64,000 nucleotides of DNA from Rhodoferax sp. (GTDB taxonomy: Bacteria; Pseudomonadota; Gammaproteobacteria; Burkholderiales; Burkholderiaceae_C). The first letter of the stretch is position 1, and the number at the start of each line of letters is the position of its first letter. The position numbers and the translations under genes are program-made. Below the pieces are notes generated by a model. The model was not told the DNA's origin. It made no database searches and was given only the letters and a program-made list of their open reading frames with translations. This document shows, one piece after another, positions 45,136-54,612 of the stretch. The stretch covers positions 62,001 to 126,000 of the forward strand of contig NZ_JAQTMS010000002.1 in NCBI RefSeq assembly GCF_028714215.1, in the 5' to 3' direction.

Positions 45136-45571
45136 AGCGTGCTTGTTGCTGCGTCCAGCGCACGATGTCGGCCGCCCCCATGGCGCCCGGCTGGCGCGCC
45201 ACTTCGCGCCCGTTGGAAAACAGGGCCAGTGTCGGAATACTGCGGATGTTGAAGCGCGCACCCAGTTGCGGCGACGCTTCGGTATCGACCTTGACCAGCC
45301 GCACCCGGGGCTCCAGTTGCGCCGCCGCCTGCTCGAACGCCGGCGCCATCTGGCGACAGGGCCCGCACCAGGGCGCCCAAAAATCCACCAGCACCGGAAT
45401 CTGGTTGCGGCTGATGTGACGCTCAAAATTGCTTTCATCGAGTGCCAGCGAATGGGCCACGAACAGCGGCTTGTGGCAGCTACCGCAATCAGGTGCCCGG
45501 GCCAGATCGGTGCCACGCACCCGGTTGGTGGTGTGGCAATGGGGACAGACAAGGTGCAGGAAATCGCTCAT
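45128..45571 (-). CDS. trxC: Thioredoxin 2 (zinc-ribbon thioredoxin)
   Basis: 147 residues. The N-terminal zinc ribbon has two CxxC pairs, LVCPHCHTTN and DCGSCHKPLF. The thioredoxin domain then shows VLVDFWAPWCGPCRQMAPAF with the WCGPC active site near residue 70, and IRSIPTLALFSNGREVARQP with cis-Pro. E. coli TrxC has the same layout and is part of oxidative-stress defence. Cytosolic disulfide reductase. Confidence 0.96.
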   Translation of the reverse strand: MSDFLHLVCPHCHTTNRVRGTDLARAPDCGSCHKPLFVAHSLALDESNFERHISRNQIPVLVDFWAPWCGPCRQMAPAFEQAAAQLEPRVRLVKVDTEASPQLGARFNIRSIPTLALFSNGREVARQPGAMGAADIVRWTQQQARFS

Positions 45572-45649
45572 GGAAGTGCCTTTCAGCCTCTTAGATAGAG
45601 GTTAAACCGGCCGACTTCAAGCCCCGCCTCCAGCCTTTGTGTCGCTCGC

Positions 45650-46807
45650 TTAAAGCGTATGGGTCCGGTCGCCCTGCGCGAAACCGATGGCATCCCACGG
45701 TTCGCCGCGGTACAGGCCAATAACCTTGAACAGTTCGCCCATTTCATGTTCCATGATCAGTTTTTGTGCCTGCACCCGCATCGCCAGAGACGCATTTTCG
45801 AGGTGCCCGGCCAGGCCGCAATTGATCAGGAACCGCGCCTGCGTGCAATACCCCAGCACCCCCAGGCCGGCGTTCTGTGCGGCCAGCGCGATACCGGTGA
45901 AATTGACGTGCGCGGTGATATCTTTCAGTCCCACGTCCGACAGGGGGTCACCGTCGGACTGGTGGGCACGGTGGCACATCACGGTACCCATGTGGCGCTG
46001 CGGGTGGTAGTACTCGTGCTCCGGGAAACCATAGTCGATCAGAAAGACCGCGCCGACGCGCAGCTTGTCGGCCAGTGTCCGAATGAAAGCCTCGCCCTGA
46101 AGATGAACTTCCGTCAGATAGTCGTGCGCGCCGTCAATCTCGACCGGCGGACGCAGATCGGTGAGACGGTCTTGCCAGACAAACGCCGCTGCCGCCTCGG
46201 CTTGCGATGGCTGCGCAGCCGCTGCCAAGGCCACGCCGCGCTCGTACCAGACGCCGCTACTGCGGGCCAGCAGCTTGACCGGCATGGCATCGAGCACCTC
46301 ATTGCCGAGTACCACACCTTGCAAGGCGTCCGGCAACTCGCTGACCCAGTGCACGTTGTGGACGTACTTTTCCAGCGTCTTTTGCTGGCGCGAACGCAAG
46401 CTGCCGGACAGCTCGACAATGCGGTAACGCGGCAACGGCCGACCCATCGCCTGCAGGCTCTCCAGCAATTGCAGCGCCAGCGCGCCGGAGCCGGCGCCAA
46501 ACTCCCAGATCTCGCTGGTTTGCGTCACCTCCAGGGCTTGCGCCACCTGGGCCGCCAGCGTCTGACCAAACAGCGGCGTCATCTCGGGGGCAGTCACGAA
46601 GTCGCTACCCGGCAGCAGCTGGCCGGCCTGACGGCCGTGCGGCAGGGTGCCGAATTTGACGCTGTCGTTGGCGTAGTAACCCAGGCCCGGCGTATACAAG
46701 GCCAGCGCCATGAACTGATCGAAGCCGATCCAGCCGCCGGCCGCGGCAATGGTTTGCGCCACATGGCTGTGCAGGGCGCTCGTTAAACTGTAGGCTGTTG
46801 TCATCAC
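45650..46807 (-). CDS. MidA/NDUFAF7-family SAM-dependent methyltransferase
   Basis: 385 residues. The N-terminus GWIGFDQFMALALYTPGLGY and YYANDSVKFG is the conserved start of this family (i.f..fM..aLY.p..GYY). GSDFVTAPEMTPLFGQTLAA follows, then the SAM-binding EFGAGSGALALQLLESLQAM and VLGNEVLDAMPVKLL. In mitochondria the orthologue NDUFAF7 methylates an arginine in a complex I subunit; the bacterial target is not proven. Divergent from the SDR gene by 18 bases. Confidence 0.9.
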   Translation of the reverse strand: MMTTAYSLTSALHSHVAQTIAAAGGWIGFDQFMALALYTPGLGYYANDSVKFGTLPHGRQAGQLLPGSDFVTAPEMTPLFGQTLAAQVAQALEVTQTSEIWEFGAGSGALALQLLESLQAMGRPLPRYRIVELSGSLRSRQQKTLEKYVHNVHWVSELPDALQGVVLGNEVLDAMPVKLLARSSGVWYERGVALAAAAQPSQAEAAAAFVWQDRLTDLRPPVEIDGAHDYLTEVHLQGEAFIRTLADKLRVGAVFLIDYGFPEHEYYHPQRHMGTVMCHRAHQSDGDPLSDVGLKDITAHVNFTGIALAAQNAGLGVLGYCTQARFLINCGLAGHLENASLAMRVQAQKLIMEHEMGELFKVIGLYRGEPWDAIGFAQGDRTHTL

Positions 46808-46825
46808 AGCCCGAATTGTCCTCGA

Positions 46826-47620
46826 ATGTCCGCACCCGCTCCTGCCCGCACCGTTCTAGTCACTGGCGCCGCCAAAAGATTGGGTCGCGAAATTGCGCTG
46901 GCGCTGGCCAAAGACGGTTGGCAGGTGGCCGTGCACTACCGGGATTCACTGGAAGAAGCCACCAAGACCGTGGCTGACTGCGCCCAATTGGCCGGCCGCA
47001 GTGCCGCTTTTCGGGCCAATCTGACAAATGAGACGGCAGTCCGCAATTTGCTGCCAAAAGTGATCCAGCAATTCGGCCGGGTCGACGCGGTGGTCAACAG
47101 CGCTTCCACTTTTGAACACGACACGGTGGCCAGTTTCAGCTTTGCCGCCATGGACAAGCACTTGCGCAGCAACACCGGGGCCGCCATTATTCTGGCGCAG
47201 GCCCTGCATGCCCATGTGCTGGGCCGCGATGGGTCGGCCAGCGCGCAAGCGCGCCGGCCGCTGGGCGTGGTGGTTAATCTGCTGGACCAGAAACTGTGGA
47301 ACCAGAACCCCGATTTTTTAAGCTACACGCTGTCCAAGGCGGCGCTGGAAGCCGCCACCACCATGCTGGCCATGGGACTGAGCCCGCAGCTTCGGGTCGT
47401 CGGCGTGGCGCCCGGCCTGACCCTCACCAGCCACCTGCTGAGCCAGAAGAAGTTCGAGGCGCTGCACCAGTTGTCGCCCTTGGGCCGTTCCTCAACCGCC
47501 GCCGATGTGGCAGCCACGGTCAAATTTGCGATCGACAACCAATCCATCACCGGCACCACCCTGCTGGTCGATGGCGGCCAGCACCTGATGAAATTCGAAC
47601 GCGATTTCTCCCTGCTGTGA
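46826..47620 (+). CDS. SDR-family oxidoreductase, pteridine-reductase-like
   Basis: 264 residues, Rossmann fold. The cofactor site is VLVTGAAKRLGREIALALAK; the Arg in AAKRLG points to NADPH and to the pteridine reductase/FolM subgroup. NSAS stands for the NNAG motif, and the catalytic pair is in SYTLSKAALEAATTMLAMGL (YxxxK). The C-terminus has TGTTLLVDGGQHL. The dihydroneopterin aldolase gene folB follows after 286 bases, supporting a role in reducing dihydrofolate, dihydromonapterin or biopterin-like substrates. Subfamily assignment is inferred. Confidence 0.85.
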   Translation: MSAPAPARTVLVTGAAKRLGREIALALAKDGWQVAVHYRDSLEEATKTVADCAQLAGRSAAFRANLTNETAVRNLLPKVIQQFGRVDAVVNSASTFEHDTVASFSFAAMDKHLRSNTGAAIILAQALHAHVLGRDGSASAQARRPLGVVVNLLDQKLWNQNPDFLSYTLSKAALEAATTMLAMGLSPQLRVVGVAPGLTLTSHLLSQKKFEALHQLSPLGRSSTAADVAATVKFAIDNQSITGTTLLVDGGQHLMKFERDFSLL

Positions 47621-47628
47621 TGCCCAGG

Positions 47629-47868
47629 TACTCAGACACGGAAATATCGAAACATGAAAGCGCGTCTTCGCACCCATGCCGTCGTTGCAAGCCTTGCAGG
47701 CCGCGCCGTCGCTGAGCTCCGGCCCTTCGGCCCGTCCAAGTCTGCTCAGCAGACTTGGAGCCGCGGGCCTCAGCCTCGCCATAGCTACAGCTATGTCTGC
47801 GGTTTGCGCCTAGGCCTGAGCGCGAATCCATCGCTTTCATTTTGTTCCGACACCTCTGTGTCTGAGTA
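47629..47868. mobile_element. MITE-like element with 34-37 bp terminal inverted repeats
   Basis: The left end TACTCAGACACGG... (47629-47662) and the inverted right end TACTCAGACACAG... (47832-47868) align over their length, sharing the outer TACTCAGACAC and inner ATGAAAGCG blocks. Inside is a perfect 10-base stem CCAAGTCTGC/GCAGACTTGG with loop TCA (47736-47758), and a smaller ATAGCT/AGCTAT hairpin. No transposase frame is present. The element fills the SDR-folB gap. A piece of the same terminal sequence recurs at 56029-56050. No clear target-site duplication is seen. Confidence 0.6.
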
Positions 47869-47906
47869 CTAGCAGCGAACCGATACCTTTTTTACGGTAC
47901 TTCACC

Positions 47907-48278
47907 ATGCCCCATACCCCAGGTCGCCAGACCCTCACGCTTACCGGTTTGCGGTTCAATGCCAGCTTGGGCATTTTGGAGCTGGAAAAATCGGCGCCGC
48001 AACCGATTCAGGTCGATGCCGAACTCAACCTCGGCCAGCAACCCCTGCTGCCGCACGACGACGACATCAAGCGCGTGCTGGATTACCGCATGGTGCGCCA
48101 GATCATCATCAACGAGTGCACCGCCGAACATGTCCATTTGCTGGAAACCCTGATCGGCAAGCTCGCCAACCGTTTGCTGCAATTGCCGGGCGTGCTGGGC
48201 GTGCGGGTGAAAATTGCGAAACTGGAAATTTTCGATGACTGCGAGGTGGCGATTCGGGTGGAGACCGGGGAGTGGTAA
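47907..48278 (+). CDS. folB: Dihydroneopterin aldolase family protein
   Basis: 123 residues, the usual FolB size. It begins RQTLTLTGLRFNASLGILEL, matching the FolB opening in which 'v.GilewE' contains the catalytic region, then QPIQVDAELNLG and VLDYRMVRQIIINECTAEHV (a 'vnYa.v...i' helix), and ends VKIAKLEIFDDCEVAIRVET. FolB converts dihydroneopterin to 6-hydroxymethyl-dihydropterin in folate synthesis. This sequence is somewhat divergent around GIL-ELEKSAPQPI. It is preceded by the MITE-like element. Confidence 0.85.
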   Translation: MPHTPGRQTLTLTGLRFNASLGILELEKSAPQPIQVDAELNLGQQPLLPHDDDIKRVLDYRMVRQIIINECTAEHVHLLETLIGKLANRLLQLPGVLGVRVKIAKLEIFDDCEVAIRVETGEW

Positions 48279-48398
48279 TTCCCCCACTCACTCGGTTTTT
48301 TTCCACTCACACCCCCCGCCAACTACGATTTGCGCGACCCAGGACCGCACATGGCTGAATGCGAATTGAGGTTTGTTCAATGATAGGAGGGGAAAATA

Positions 48399-50294
48399 AT
48401 GGCACGCGATGTATACACAGTCACGGTCACCCACGACGGACTTGGAAAAAGCAGAGTAATAACAGGTTCCAATCAGTTCGTTGTGCGAGAAAAGGCGGGG
48501 GCGCTGGAACAAGAGTGGAACGTGGCATGGTCCCGCAAGCAGGCGGCTCTGCAAGACAGAGAGAAGAAGGAGGCAAATCGTCAGGCTGATCTGCGCAACA
48601 AACAACAGTCTAGAGAAGAGCTGCAGTCCTATAAGGAAGATCAAGCCAAAACGGCCCAGGAGCGCACCCAGGAGGCGGTTGACGCCATTGATGCGGTCAA
48701 GGGCTTGCTGACTCACACCCTTTCGGTAAACGACATGGTGAATTGGGACAGGCTCAAGCGCCGAGAAAAATTTTCTCAACCCAGACCAAGACGGGCGCAG
48801 GTTGCCGAGCCAACTTACATTAACGTTCCACCCAAACCGGACCGCGCAGACAAACGTTTCAATGCCGATCTGGTCGCGTCGTCGAATCTGACATCCGTTC
48901 CACGCCAACCTTCTCCATTTGACCAAGAATTTCGTCCAGTCTTAGGTTTCTTTGCAAGGCTGTTTACCTCCGAAAAGCGCAAGCAGGAGATGGCTGACGC
49001 AGCTTGTCAACTTGCTCTTCCTGACTGGGTTGCGCGCTGCGCACAAGTGAATGTTGAAAATGAGCGACTATTGCAGGCCAAGTTTGATCGGATGACGGAA
49101 TTATGGTGTGAAGCTAAACAAAAAGGAGAAGAGGAAAACGCACGCCTGAAAGCTCAACTGGACACTGAAACTGAGAGGGTGAAACTGTCATTTGAGCAAG
49201 ATTTAAGTCGTTATCAGGCTGCCAAGACTGCTTTTGAGATTCAGCAGGAAGAACACAATCAAAGCATCGACAAACACAAGGCAAATTTTGAAGCGCTGGA
49301 GACCGGCGCTGTGTTTGATTATTTCGACCTGGTACTCAATGCCTCGGAGTATCCGGAGCACTTCCCGCGCGAATGGGAGATTGATTACTTGGCAGACATC
49401 AAAACTCTTGTGGTCAACTTCACGCTACCCGCGCCGTCGCACATGCCAACGCTAAAAGAGGTGAAGTACTTGGTAACTAGGGATGAGCTGAAAGAATCAT
49501 TTTTCGGTGAGCGCGAAACCAATGCTCTTTACGACTCGGCTTTGTATCAAATCACATTAAGAACCGTGCATGAACTATTTGAGTCTGACTATGCCAACGC
49601 GCTGGACGCGATCGTCTTCAATGGCATTGTTCACGGGGTTGACAAGACCAATGGACATAACACCACGGCCTGCGTGTTGTCACTACAGGCGAGCAAAGAG
49701 GAATTCATGGCGATCCAACTCGCCAACATCGACCCCAAGGCATGTTTCAAGAAGCTGAAAGGGGTTGGCAGCAGTCAACTGCATGGTCTGTCGCCGGTTG
49801 CCCCCATTCTGTGGATTGAAAAGTCCGACAGCAGATTCGTTGACGCCTATGCCGTTGCAGACGGCCTGGATGAAGCAACCAACCTGGCAGCGATGGACTG
49901 GGAAGACTTTGAGCACCTGGTACGTGAATTATTTGAAAAAGAGTTTCGCACTACCGGTGGCGAGGTGCGCATTACGCAGGCTAGCCGCGATGGTGGTGTT
50001 GATGCCGTCGCGTTTGATCCAGACCCGATAAGGGGAGGAAAAATTGTCATCCAGGCCAAGCGCTATACCAACGTGGTTGGAGTGTCGGCGGTGCGTGACT
50101 TGTACGGCACTGTCATGAATGAAGGTGCAACAAAAGGCATTCTTGTCACCACAGCAGACTACGGCGCTGATTCCTACGAGTTTGCCAAGGGGAAGCCGCT
50201 GACCTTGCTCAACGGAAGCAACTTGCTCCATTTGCTAGCAAAGCACGGGCATAAAGCGACCATTGATATTCAGGCTGCGCGTGCTAGTCAATGA
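48399..50294 (+). CDS. Coiled-coil Mrr-type restriction endonuclease
   Basis: 631 residues with AGGAGG before the ATG. Residues about 35-115 and 210-300 are charged coiled coils (for example REKKEANRQADLRNKQQSRE). A middle globular region (about 315-500) has no family I recognise. The C-terminal Mrr nuclease domain starts MDWEDFEHLVRELFEKEFRT near residue 495. It carries the PD-(D/E)xK core: ASRDGGVDAVAFDPD, then GKIVIQAKRYTNVVGVSAVR with Q-A-K, then KGILVTTADYGADSYEFAKG. Such proteins cut modified or foreign DNA. No methyltransferase is adjacent, which fits a modification-dependent enzyme. Codon use is more AT-rich than in neighbours, suggesting acquisition. Confidence 0.82.
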   Translation: MARDVYTVTVTHDGLGKSRVITGSNQFVVREKAGALEQEWNVAWSRKQAALQDREKKEANRQADLRNKQQSREELQSYKEDQAKTAQERTQEAVDAIDAVKGLLTHTLSVNDMVNWDRLKRREKFSQPRPRRAQVAEPTYINVPPKPDRADKRFNADLVASSNLTSVPRQPSPFDQEFRPVLGFFARLFTSEKRKQEMADAACQLALPDWVARCAQVNVENERLLQAKFDRMTELWCEAKQKGEEENARLKAQLDTETERVKLSFEQDLSRYQAAKTAFEIQQEEHNQSIDKHKANFEALETGAVFDYFDLVLNASEYPEHFPREWEIDYLADIKTLVVNFTLPAPSHMPTLKEVKYLVTRDELKESFFGERETNALYDSALYQITLRTVHELFESDYANALDAIVFNGIVHGVDKTNGHNTTACVLSLQASKEEFMAIQLANIDPKACFKKLKGVGSSQLHGLSPVAPILWIEKSDSRFVDAYAVADGLDEATNLAAMDWEDFEHLVRELFEKEFRTTGGEVRITQASRDGGVDAVAFDPDPIRGGKIVIQAKRYTNVVGVSAVRDLYGTVMNEGATKGILVTTADYGADSYEFAKGKPLTLLNGSNLLHLLAKHGHKATIDIQAARASQ

Positions 50295-50612
50295 GTCCCC
50301 GAATCGGTTTGTGGCTGAAAAACGCTGGCTTGTCGCGCATCGCCCCCCGCCGAGCGAAGGTTGGAATGCACGCATTGGTATCGACGTGATGGAACGCGCA
50401 AATGACGTTGCATCCCGCCAGCCGTCTTCCGTTTTCGCAGCGTGCTCTGGCACTTCTTTCGTTTAAACACACGGCCAAATACGGCTGTTGGCTCCCTCTT
50501 CCGCCCGGCGGGGCGGGAGAGGGCGGGGGAAGTGAGTGGGGAAAAAATAACGAAAAAATGAACAATCAAAGAGTAAGAGAAAATCGGTACTAATCGAATA
50601 CAAGGAAAATGA
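50295..50612. other. Gap downstream of the Mrr gene
   Basis: Contains no gene I can support. It holds a long GC hairpin (50494-50523, listed separately) and an AT-rich stretch just before ttcA, where its promoter is expected. The base composition is mixed, consistent with a boundary between acquired and resident DNA. Confidence 0.4.
50494..50523. repeat. GC-rich 13-bp hairpin, REP-like
   Basis: CCCTCT-T-CCGCCC pairs with GGGCGG-G-AGAGGG around loop GGCG, a 13-pair stem with one T-G pair. Similar 'CCCTC..CC.CCGGCGGGG.GGAGGG' hairpins are common interspersed repeats in proteobacterial intergenic DNA. It could also stop transcription from the Mrr gene, but no T-run follows. Confidence 0.5.
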
Positions 50613-51542
50613 ATGAGTGCCGTCTGGATTGACAAGGAGGTCACTGATCCTGAGACAGAAATCAGGAAAGAACCGAAGATAGAGCGTGAAATCCACAAGC
50701 TCGAAAAGCGCCTGTGCCGCCAGGTCGGCCAGGCCATCATGGACTTCAACATGATTGAAGCCGGCGACCGCGTCATGGTCTGTGTCTCGGGCGGCAAGGA
50801 CAGCTACGGACTGCTGGACATTTTGCTCAAATTGCAGGCTCGGGCGCCCGTTCGCTTCGAGCTGATCGCGGTCAACCTGGACCAGAAGCAGCCCGGCTTC
50901 CCGGACCACATCCTGCCGGCCTACCTGAAAAGTCTGGGGCTGCCGTTTCACATTGAAACGCAGGACACCTACAGCATCGTGAAGAAGGTCATTCCCGAAG
51001 GCAAGACCATGTGCAGTCTGTGCAGCCGTCTGCGCCGGGGCATTTTGTACCGGGTTGCGGACGAGCTACGGGTCACCAAGATCGCGCTGGGCCACCACCG
51101 CGACGACATGCTGCAAACCTTTTTTCTCAACATGTTCTTTGGCGGCAAGCTCAAGGGCATGCCGCCGAAACTGGTCAGCGACGATGGCGGCCATATCGTC
51201 ATCCGGCCGCTGGCCAACGTGGCCGAGCAAGACCTGACGCGCTGGGCCGCGCATCGCCAGTTTCCGATCATCCCCTGCACCCTGTGCGGCAGCCAGGAAA
51301 ATCTGCAGCGCCAGCAAATCGGCAACATGCTGCGCGACTGGGAAAAGAAATACCCCGGTCGCATCAAGAGCATGTTCACCGCGCTGCACAACGTGGTGCC
51401 TTCGCACCTGATGGACGCGTCGCTGCACAACTTCAAGGACATCCAGACCACCGGCGTGACCAACGCGGACGGCGACAAGATGTTTGACGCGGAAGAATTT
51501 CCGCTGGCCTCCTTGCCCAATCTGCAAGTGCTCAAGCTTTAG
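50613..51542 (+). CDS. ttcA: tRNA 2-thiocytidine(32) synthetase
   Basis: 309 residues. The PP-loop is [20 protein letters not shown] near residue 55. Cluster-binding cysteines lie in [15 protein letters not shown] (CxxC) and [20 protein letters not shown], and [20 protein letters not shown] is the conserved central helix. TtcA thiolates C32 of tRNAs using ATP and a [4Fe-4S] cluster. The start at 50613 follows AAGGAAAATGA. The next gene begins eight bases after the stop. Confidence 0.95.
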   Translation: MSAVWIDKEVTDPETEIRKEPKIEREIHKLEKRLCRQVGQAIMDFNMIEAGDRVMVCVSGGKDSYGLLDILLKLQARAPVRFELIAVNLDQKQPGFPDHILPAYLKSLGLPFHIETQDTYSIVKKVIPEGKTMCSLCSRLRRGILYRVADELRVTKIALGHHRDDMLQTFFLNMFFGGKLKGMPPKLVSDDGGHIVIRPLANVAEQDLTRWAAHRQFPIIPCTLCGSQENLQRQQIGNMLRDWEKKYPGRIKSMFTALHNVVPSHLMDASLHNFKDIQTTGVTNADGDKMFDAEEFPLASLPNLQVLKL

Positions 51543-51550
51543 GTCAAGCC

Positions 51551-52192
51551 ATGCAAGCGACCCGCATCATTGCCATCCGCCACGGCGAGACCGCCTGGAA
51601 CGTGGACACCCGCATCCAGGGACAACTTGATATCGAGCTGAACGAAACCGGGCGCTGGCAGGCGCGCCGGCTGGCACGGGCGCTGGCCGGCGAGGAGATT
51701 GGCGCCATCTACTCCAGCCATTTGCGGCGCGCCTGGGACACGGCGCACGCGATCGCCCGGGTCAGCGGGCCGGCGCCGCAAGCCCACGAGGGTTTGCGCG
51801 AGCGCGGTTTTGGCGTCTTTCAGGGCAAGACCTTTACTGAAATCGAAGCGGTCTGGCCGGAACAAGCCCGCTGCTGGCGCCGGCGCGACCCACATTGGGC
51901 ACCCGAGAACGGCGAGTCGCTGCTGGCGTTGCGCGAACGCATCGTGCAAACCGTCTCCGAATTGGCCCAACGGCACGAAGGCGAACAAATTGTGCTGGTG
52001 GCCCATGGCGGGGTGCTGGACGTGCTGTACCGCGCCGCCACCGGTCAGGACTTGCAGACCCAGCGCAGCTGGAACCTGGGCAACGCCACCATCAACCGCT
52101 TGCTCTGGACGCCCGACGGCCTGACACTGGTGGGCTGGGCCGACAGCCGCCATCTGGAGGACGATGAAGCACTTGACGAAACCACCACCTGA
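51551..52192 (+). CDS. Histidine phosphatase family protein
   Basis: 213 residues. The phosphohistidine motif is RIIAIRHGETAWNVDTRIQG (RHGE), followed by YSSHLRRAWDTAHAIARVSG, an acidic LRERGFGVFQGKTFTEIEAV, and VLVAHGGVLDVLYRAATGQD with the second His. This is the phosphoglycerate-mutase-like/CobC/GpmB branch; the substrate is uncertain. The gene overlaps the YhhN gene by 29 bases. A cytosolic location is expected. Confidence 0.9.
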   Translation: MQATRIIAIRHGETAWNVDTRIQGQLDIELNETGRWQARRLARALAGEEIGAIYSSHLRRAWDTAHAIARVSGPAPQAHEGLRERGFGVFQGKTFTEIEAVWPEQARCWRRRDPHWAPENGESLLALRERIVQTVSELAQRHEGEQIVLVAHGGVLDVLYRAATGQDLQTQRSWNLGNATINRLLWTPDGLTLVGWADSRHLEDDEALDETTT

Positions 52193-52901
52193 GCCGGTGA
52201 ACGCGGCTCTGCCGGGGCGCCTCAGCCGGCTGGAACTGCTGCTGATGGCGGTGGCCGCACTGGCAACCGTCACCAGCGTGCTGGGCCTGCAAACGCTGCA
52301 CTTCATCTTCAAGCCACTCACCATGCTGCTGGCCATTCTGCTGGTCGCTGTGCGAGCCCGCCAATCGCCCACGGCCAGCCGCTTCGACACCTTGCTGCTG
52401 GCGGCGCTGGCGGCCTCGCTGGCCGGCGATGTTTTCCTGATGCTGCCCGGCAACTACTTCATACCGGGCCTGGCCTCATTCCTGGTGGCGCATCTTTTCT
52501 ACATTGCCCTGTTCCGCCGCGGCGTGCCCTGGTTTGCCAGCCGTCGAGCCCTGCTCGGCACGCTGGCGGTAGGTTCCGCCATGTACCTCTGGGTCTGGAG
52601 CGGCCTGGCCGACCCGGTGCTGAAACTGGCGGTGGCCGCCTACGTCAGTGTGATCGCGCTGATGGTGGCGCAGGCCATTGGCCGGGCCGTGGTGCAGCGC
52701 GATGCGGCCGCTAGCGCCGTGGCACTGGGCGCCTGCATCTTCATGCTGAGCGACGCACTGATTGCCATCAACCGCTTCGTGCAGCCGCTACCGTTGGTGT
52801 CTTTATGGGTGCTGACCAGCTATTACCTGGCGCAAATCCTGATGGTCCACAACGCCCGACCGCCCAGCCCGCCAGGTGGCGCCTGTTCAGGCACCAAATA
52901 G
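52164..52901 (+). CDS. YhhN/TMEM86-type lysoplasmalogenase family membrane protein
   Basis: 245 residues with about eight hydrophobic helices. The family core is [37 protein letters not shown] with the conserved Asp, [15 protein letters not shown], and later [20 protein letters not shown] with a second conserved Asp. TMEM86 enzymes hydrolyse lysoplasmalogen vinyl ethers in animals; the function of bacterial YhhN is not established. It overlaps the preceding gene by 29 bases, and an internal start would remove the overlap. Convergent with ruvB, overlapping it by 15 bases. Confidence 0.85.
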   Translation: MKHLTKPPPEPVNAALPGRLSRLELLLMAVAALATVTSVLGLQTLHFIFKPLTMLLAILLVAVRARQSPTASRFDTLLLAALAASLAGDVFLMLPGNYFIPGLASFLVAHLFYIALFRRGVPWFASRRALLGTLAVGSAMYLWVWSGLADPVLKLAVAAYVSVIALMVAQAIGRAVVQRDAAASAVALGACIFMLSDALIAINRFVQPLPLVSLWVLTSYYLAQILMVHNARPPSPPGGACSGTK

Positions 52902-53945
52902 TTCCGCGTCGCGATTGGGCGGCGCAACGCCCAGGTGCCGGTAGGCGGCCAGCGTAGCGATGCGGCCGCGCGGCGTGCGCTGCAAATAGCCTTGCTGGAT
53001 CAGATAGGGCTCGATCACGTCTTCAATCGTCTCGCGCTCTTCACCGATGCTGGCGGCGATGTTGTCGAGGCCCACCGGGCCACCGTCAAAGCGATGGATC
53101 ACGGCTTCGAGCAATTTGCGGTCCATCAGGTCGAAACCCTGCGGATCGACATCCAGCATCGCCAGCGCGCGGTTGGCGATATCCAGCGTGATCTCGCCTA
53201 TGCCTTTGACGTCGGCATAATCGCGCACCCGGCGCAGCAGCCGGTTCGCGATGCGCGGCGTGCCGCGTGAACGCCGCGCAATTTCGAAGCCGCCTTTGTC
53301 GTCCGTCGAAACCTTGAGCAGACCGGCGCTGCGCCTGACGATCAGCGCCAGCTCTTCGGGGCTGTAAAACTCCAGCCTGGAGACAATGCCGAAGCGATCG
53401 CGCAGCGGATTGGTCAGCATGCCGGCGCGCGTGGTGGCTCCCACCAGTGTAAAAGGCTGCAAATCGAGCTTGATGGAGCGCGCCGCCGGCCCCTCGCCGA
53501 TCATGATGTCGATCTTGTAGTCTTCCAGCGCGGGGTAAAGAATTTCCTCCACCACGGGACTCAGGCGGTGAATCTCGTCAATGAAAAGAACGTCGTTCTT
53601 TTCCAGGTTGGTCAGCAAGGCGGCCAGGTCCTTGGGTTTTTCCAGCACCGGACCGCTGGTCTGGCGCAGGTTCACGCCCAGCTCGTGCGCGATGATGTGC
53701 GACAACGTGGTTTTGCCCAGGCCGGGCGGACCAAACAGCAGGACATGGTCCAGCGCCTCGTCGCGCATCTTGGCGGCGCTGATGAAAATCTCCAGTTGCT
53801 CGCGCACCTTGCCCTGACCCACGTATTCGCTCAGCAGCTTGGGTCGCAGGGCACGCTCCACCGCCTCCTCGTTGGGCGAGGCGGGTGCGCCAGACAGCAT
53901 GCGTTTGGCGGGCGCTGGGGAGAAGTCGTCGGTCTGAATGCTCAC
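52887..53945 (-). CDS. ruvB: Holliday junction branch-migration helicase RuvB
   Basis: 352 residues. Walker A is [20 protein letters not shown], Walker [21 protein letters not shown], and sensor 1 lies in [20 protein letters not shown]. The C-terminal winged-helix domain is [20 protein letters not shown] with [18 protein letters not shown]. The RuvB hexamer pumps DNA at four-way junctions with RuvA. ruvA lies immediately upstream on the same strand. Confidence 0.97.
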   Translation of the reverse strand: MSIQTDDFSPAPAKRMLSGAPASPNEEAVERALRPKLLSEYVGQGKVREQLEIFISAAKMRDEALDHVLLFGPPGLGKTTLSHIIAHELGVNLRQTSGPVLEKPKDLAALLTNLEKNDVLFIDEIHRLSPVVEEILYPALEDYKIDIMIGEGPAARSIKLDLQPFTLVGATTRAGMLTNPLRDRFGIVSRLEFYSPEELALIVRRSAGLLKVSTDDKGGFEIARRSRGTPRIANRLLRRVRDYADVKGIGEITLDIANRALAMLDVDPQGFDLMDRKLLEAVIHRFDGGPVGLDNIAASIGEERETIEDVIEPYLIQQGYLQRTPRGRIATLAAYRHLGVAPPNRDAELFGA

Positions 53946-53998
53946 GGCGGTTGCGGTCTGCTGAAGGAGGCTTGACTATAGCGTGCAGCTTAAGCCGA

Positions 53999-54571
53999 CT
54001 AGCGCGCCAACGCCTTGAGCGCCAACTTGATGCCATCGCTGACACCCACCTCGGCCGGCAGCGCCTTCAGCGACGCCGCCGCTTCCTTGTCGCTGTAACC
54101 CAGTGCCAGCAGGGCTTGCAGGATGTCGACCTGGTCGGCGTTGGCGACGTTGGCCGAGACGCCGATATCCGCTCCGAGCTTGCCTTTGAGTTCCAGCAGC
54201 AGGCGTTCCGCCGTCTTCTTGCCGATGCCCGGCACCTTGATCAGGCGCCCTGCTTCCTGCAGCGTCACGGCCTGCGCCAGTTCGGCCACACTCATGCCGG
54301 ACAGCACCGACAAGGCGGTGCGGGGACCGACGCCGGAGATCTTGATCAGCTGGCGAAAGGCCTCGCGCTCCGGGGCACTGGAAAATCCGTAAAGAATTTG
54401 CGCGTCCTCGCGCACCACGAAGTGCGTCAACAAACTCACCTTGGCGCCCAGCTCCGGCAGGTTGTAAAAGGTGCTCATGGGCACATGCACCTCATAGCCG
54501 ACACCCATGCAATCGACCATCACCTGTGGTGGATTTTTGTCGCACAGGGTGCCCGTTAGTTTGCCTATCAT
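53999..54571 (-). CDS. ruvA: Holliday junction-binding protein RuvA
   Basis: 190 residues, full length. The OB-fold N-domain is [20 protein letters not shown]. Two helix-hairpin-helix motifs lie at [20 protein letters not shown] and [20 protein letters not shown]. The C-terminal RuvB-binding domain is [20 protein letters not shown]. It is followed by ruvB after a 53-base gap. ruvC is not in the window. Divergent from phoH. Confidence 0.97.
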   Translation of the reverse strand: MIGKLTGTLCDKNPPQVMVDCMGVGYEVHVPMSTFYNLPELGAKVSLLTHFVVREDAQILYGFSSAPEREAFRQLIKISGVGPRTALSVLSGMSVAELAQAVTLQEAGRLIKVPGIGKKTAERLLLELKGKLGADIGVSANVANADQVDILQALLALGYSDKEAAASLKALPAEVGVSDGIKLALKALAR

Positions 54572-54612
54572 TTATTGCCTATCATGGATAACCTATTTCA
54601 GGAATTATCAAC

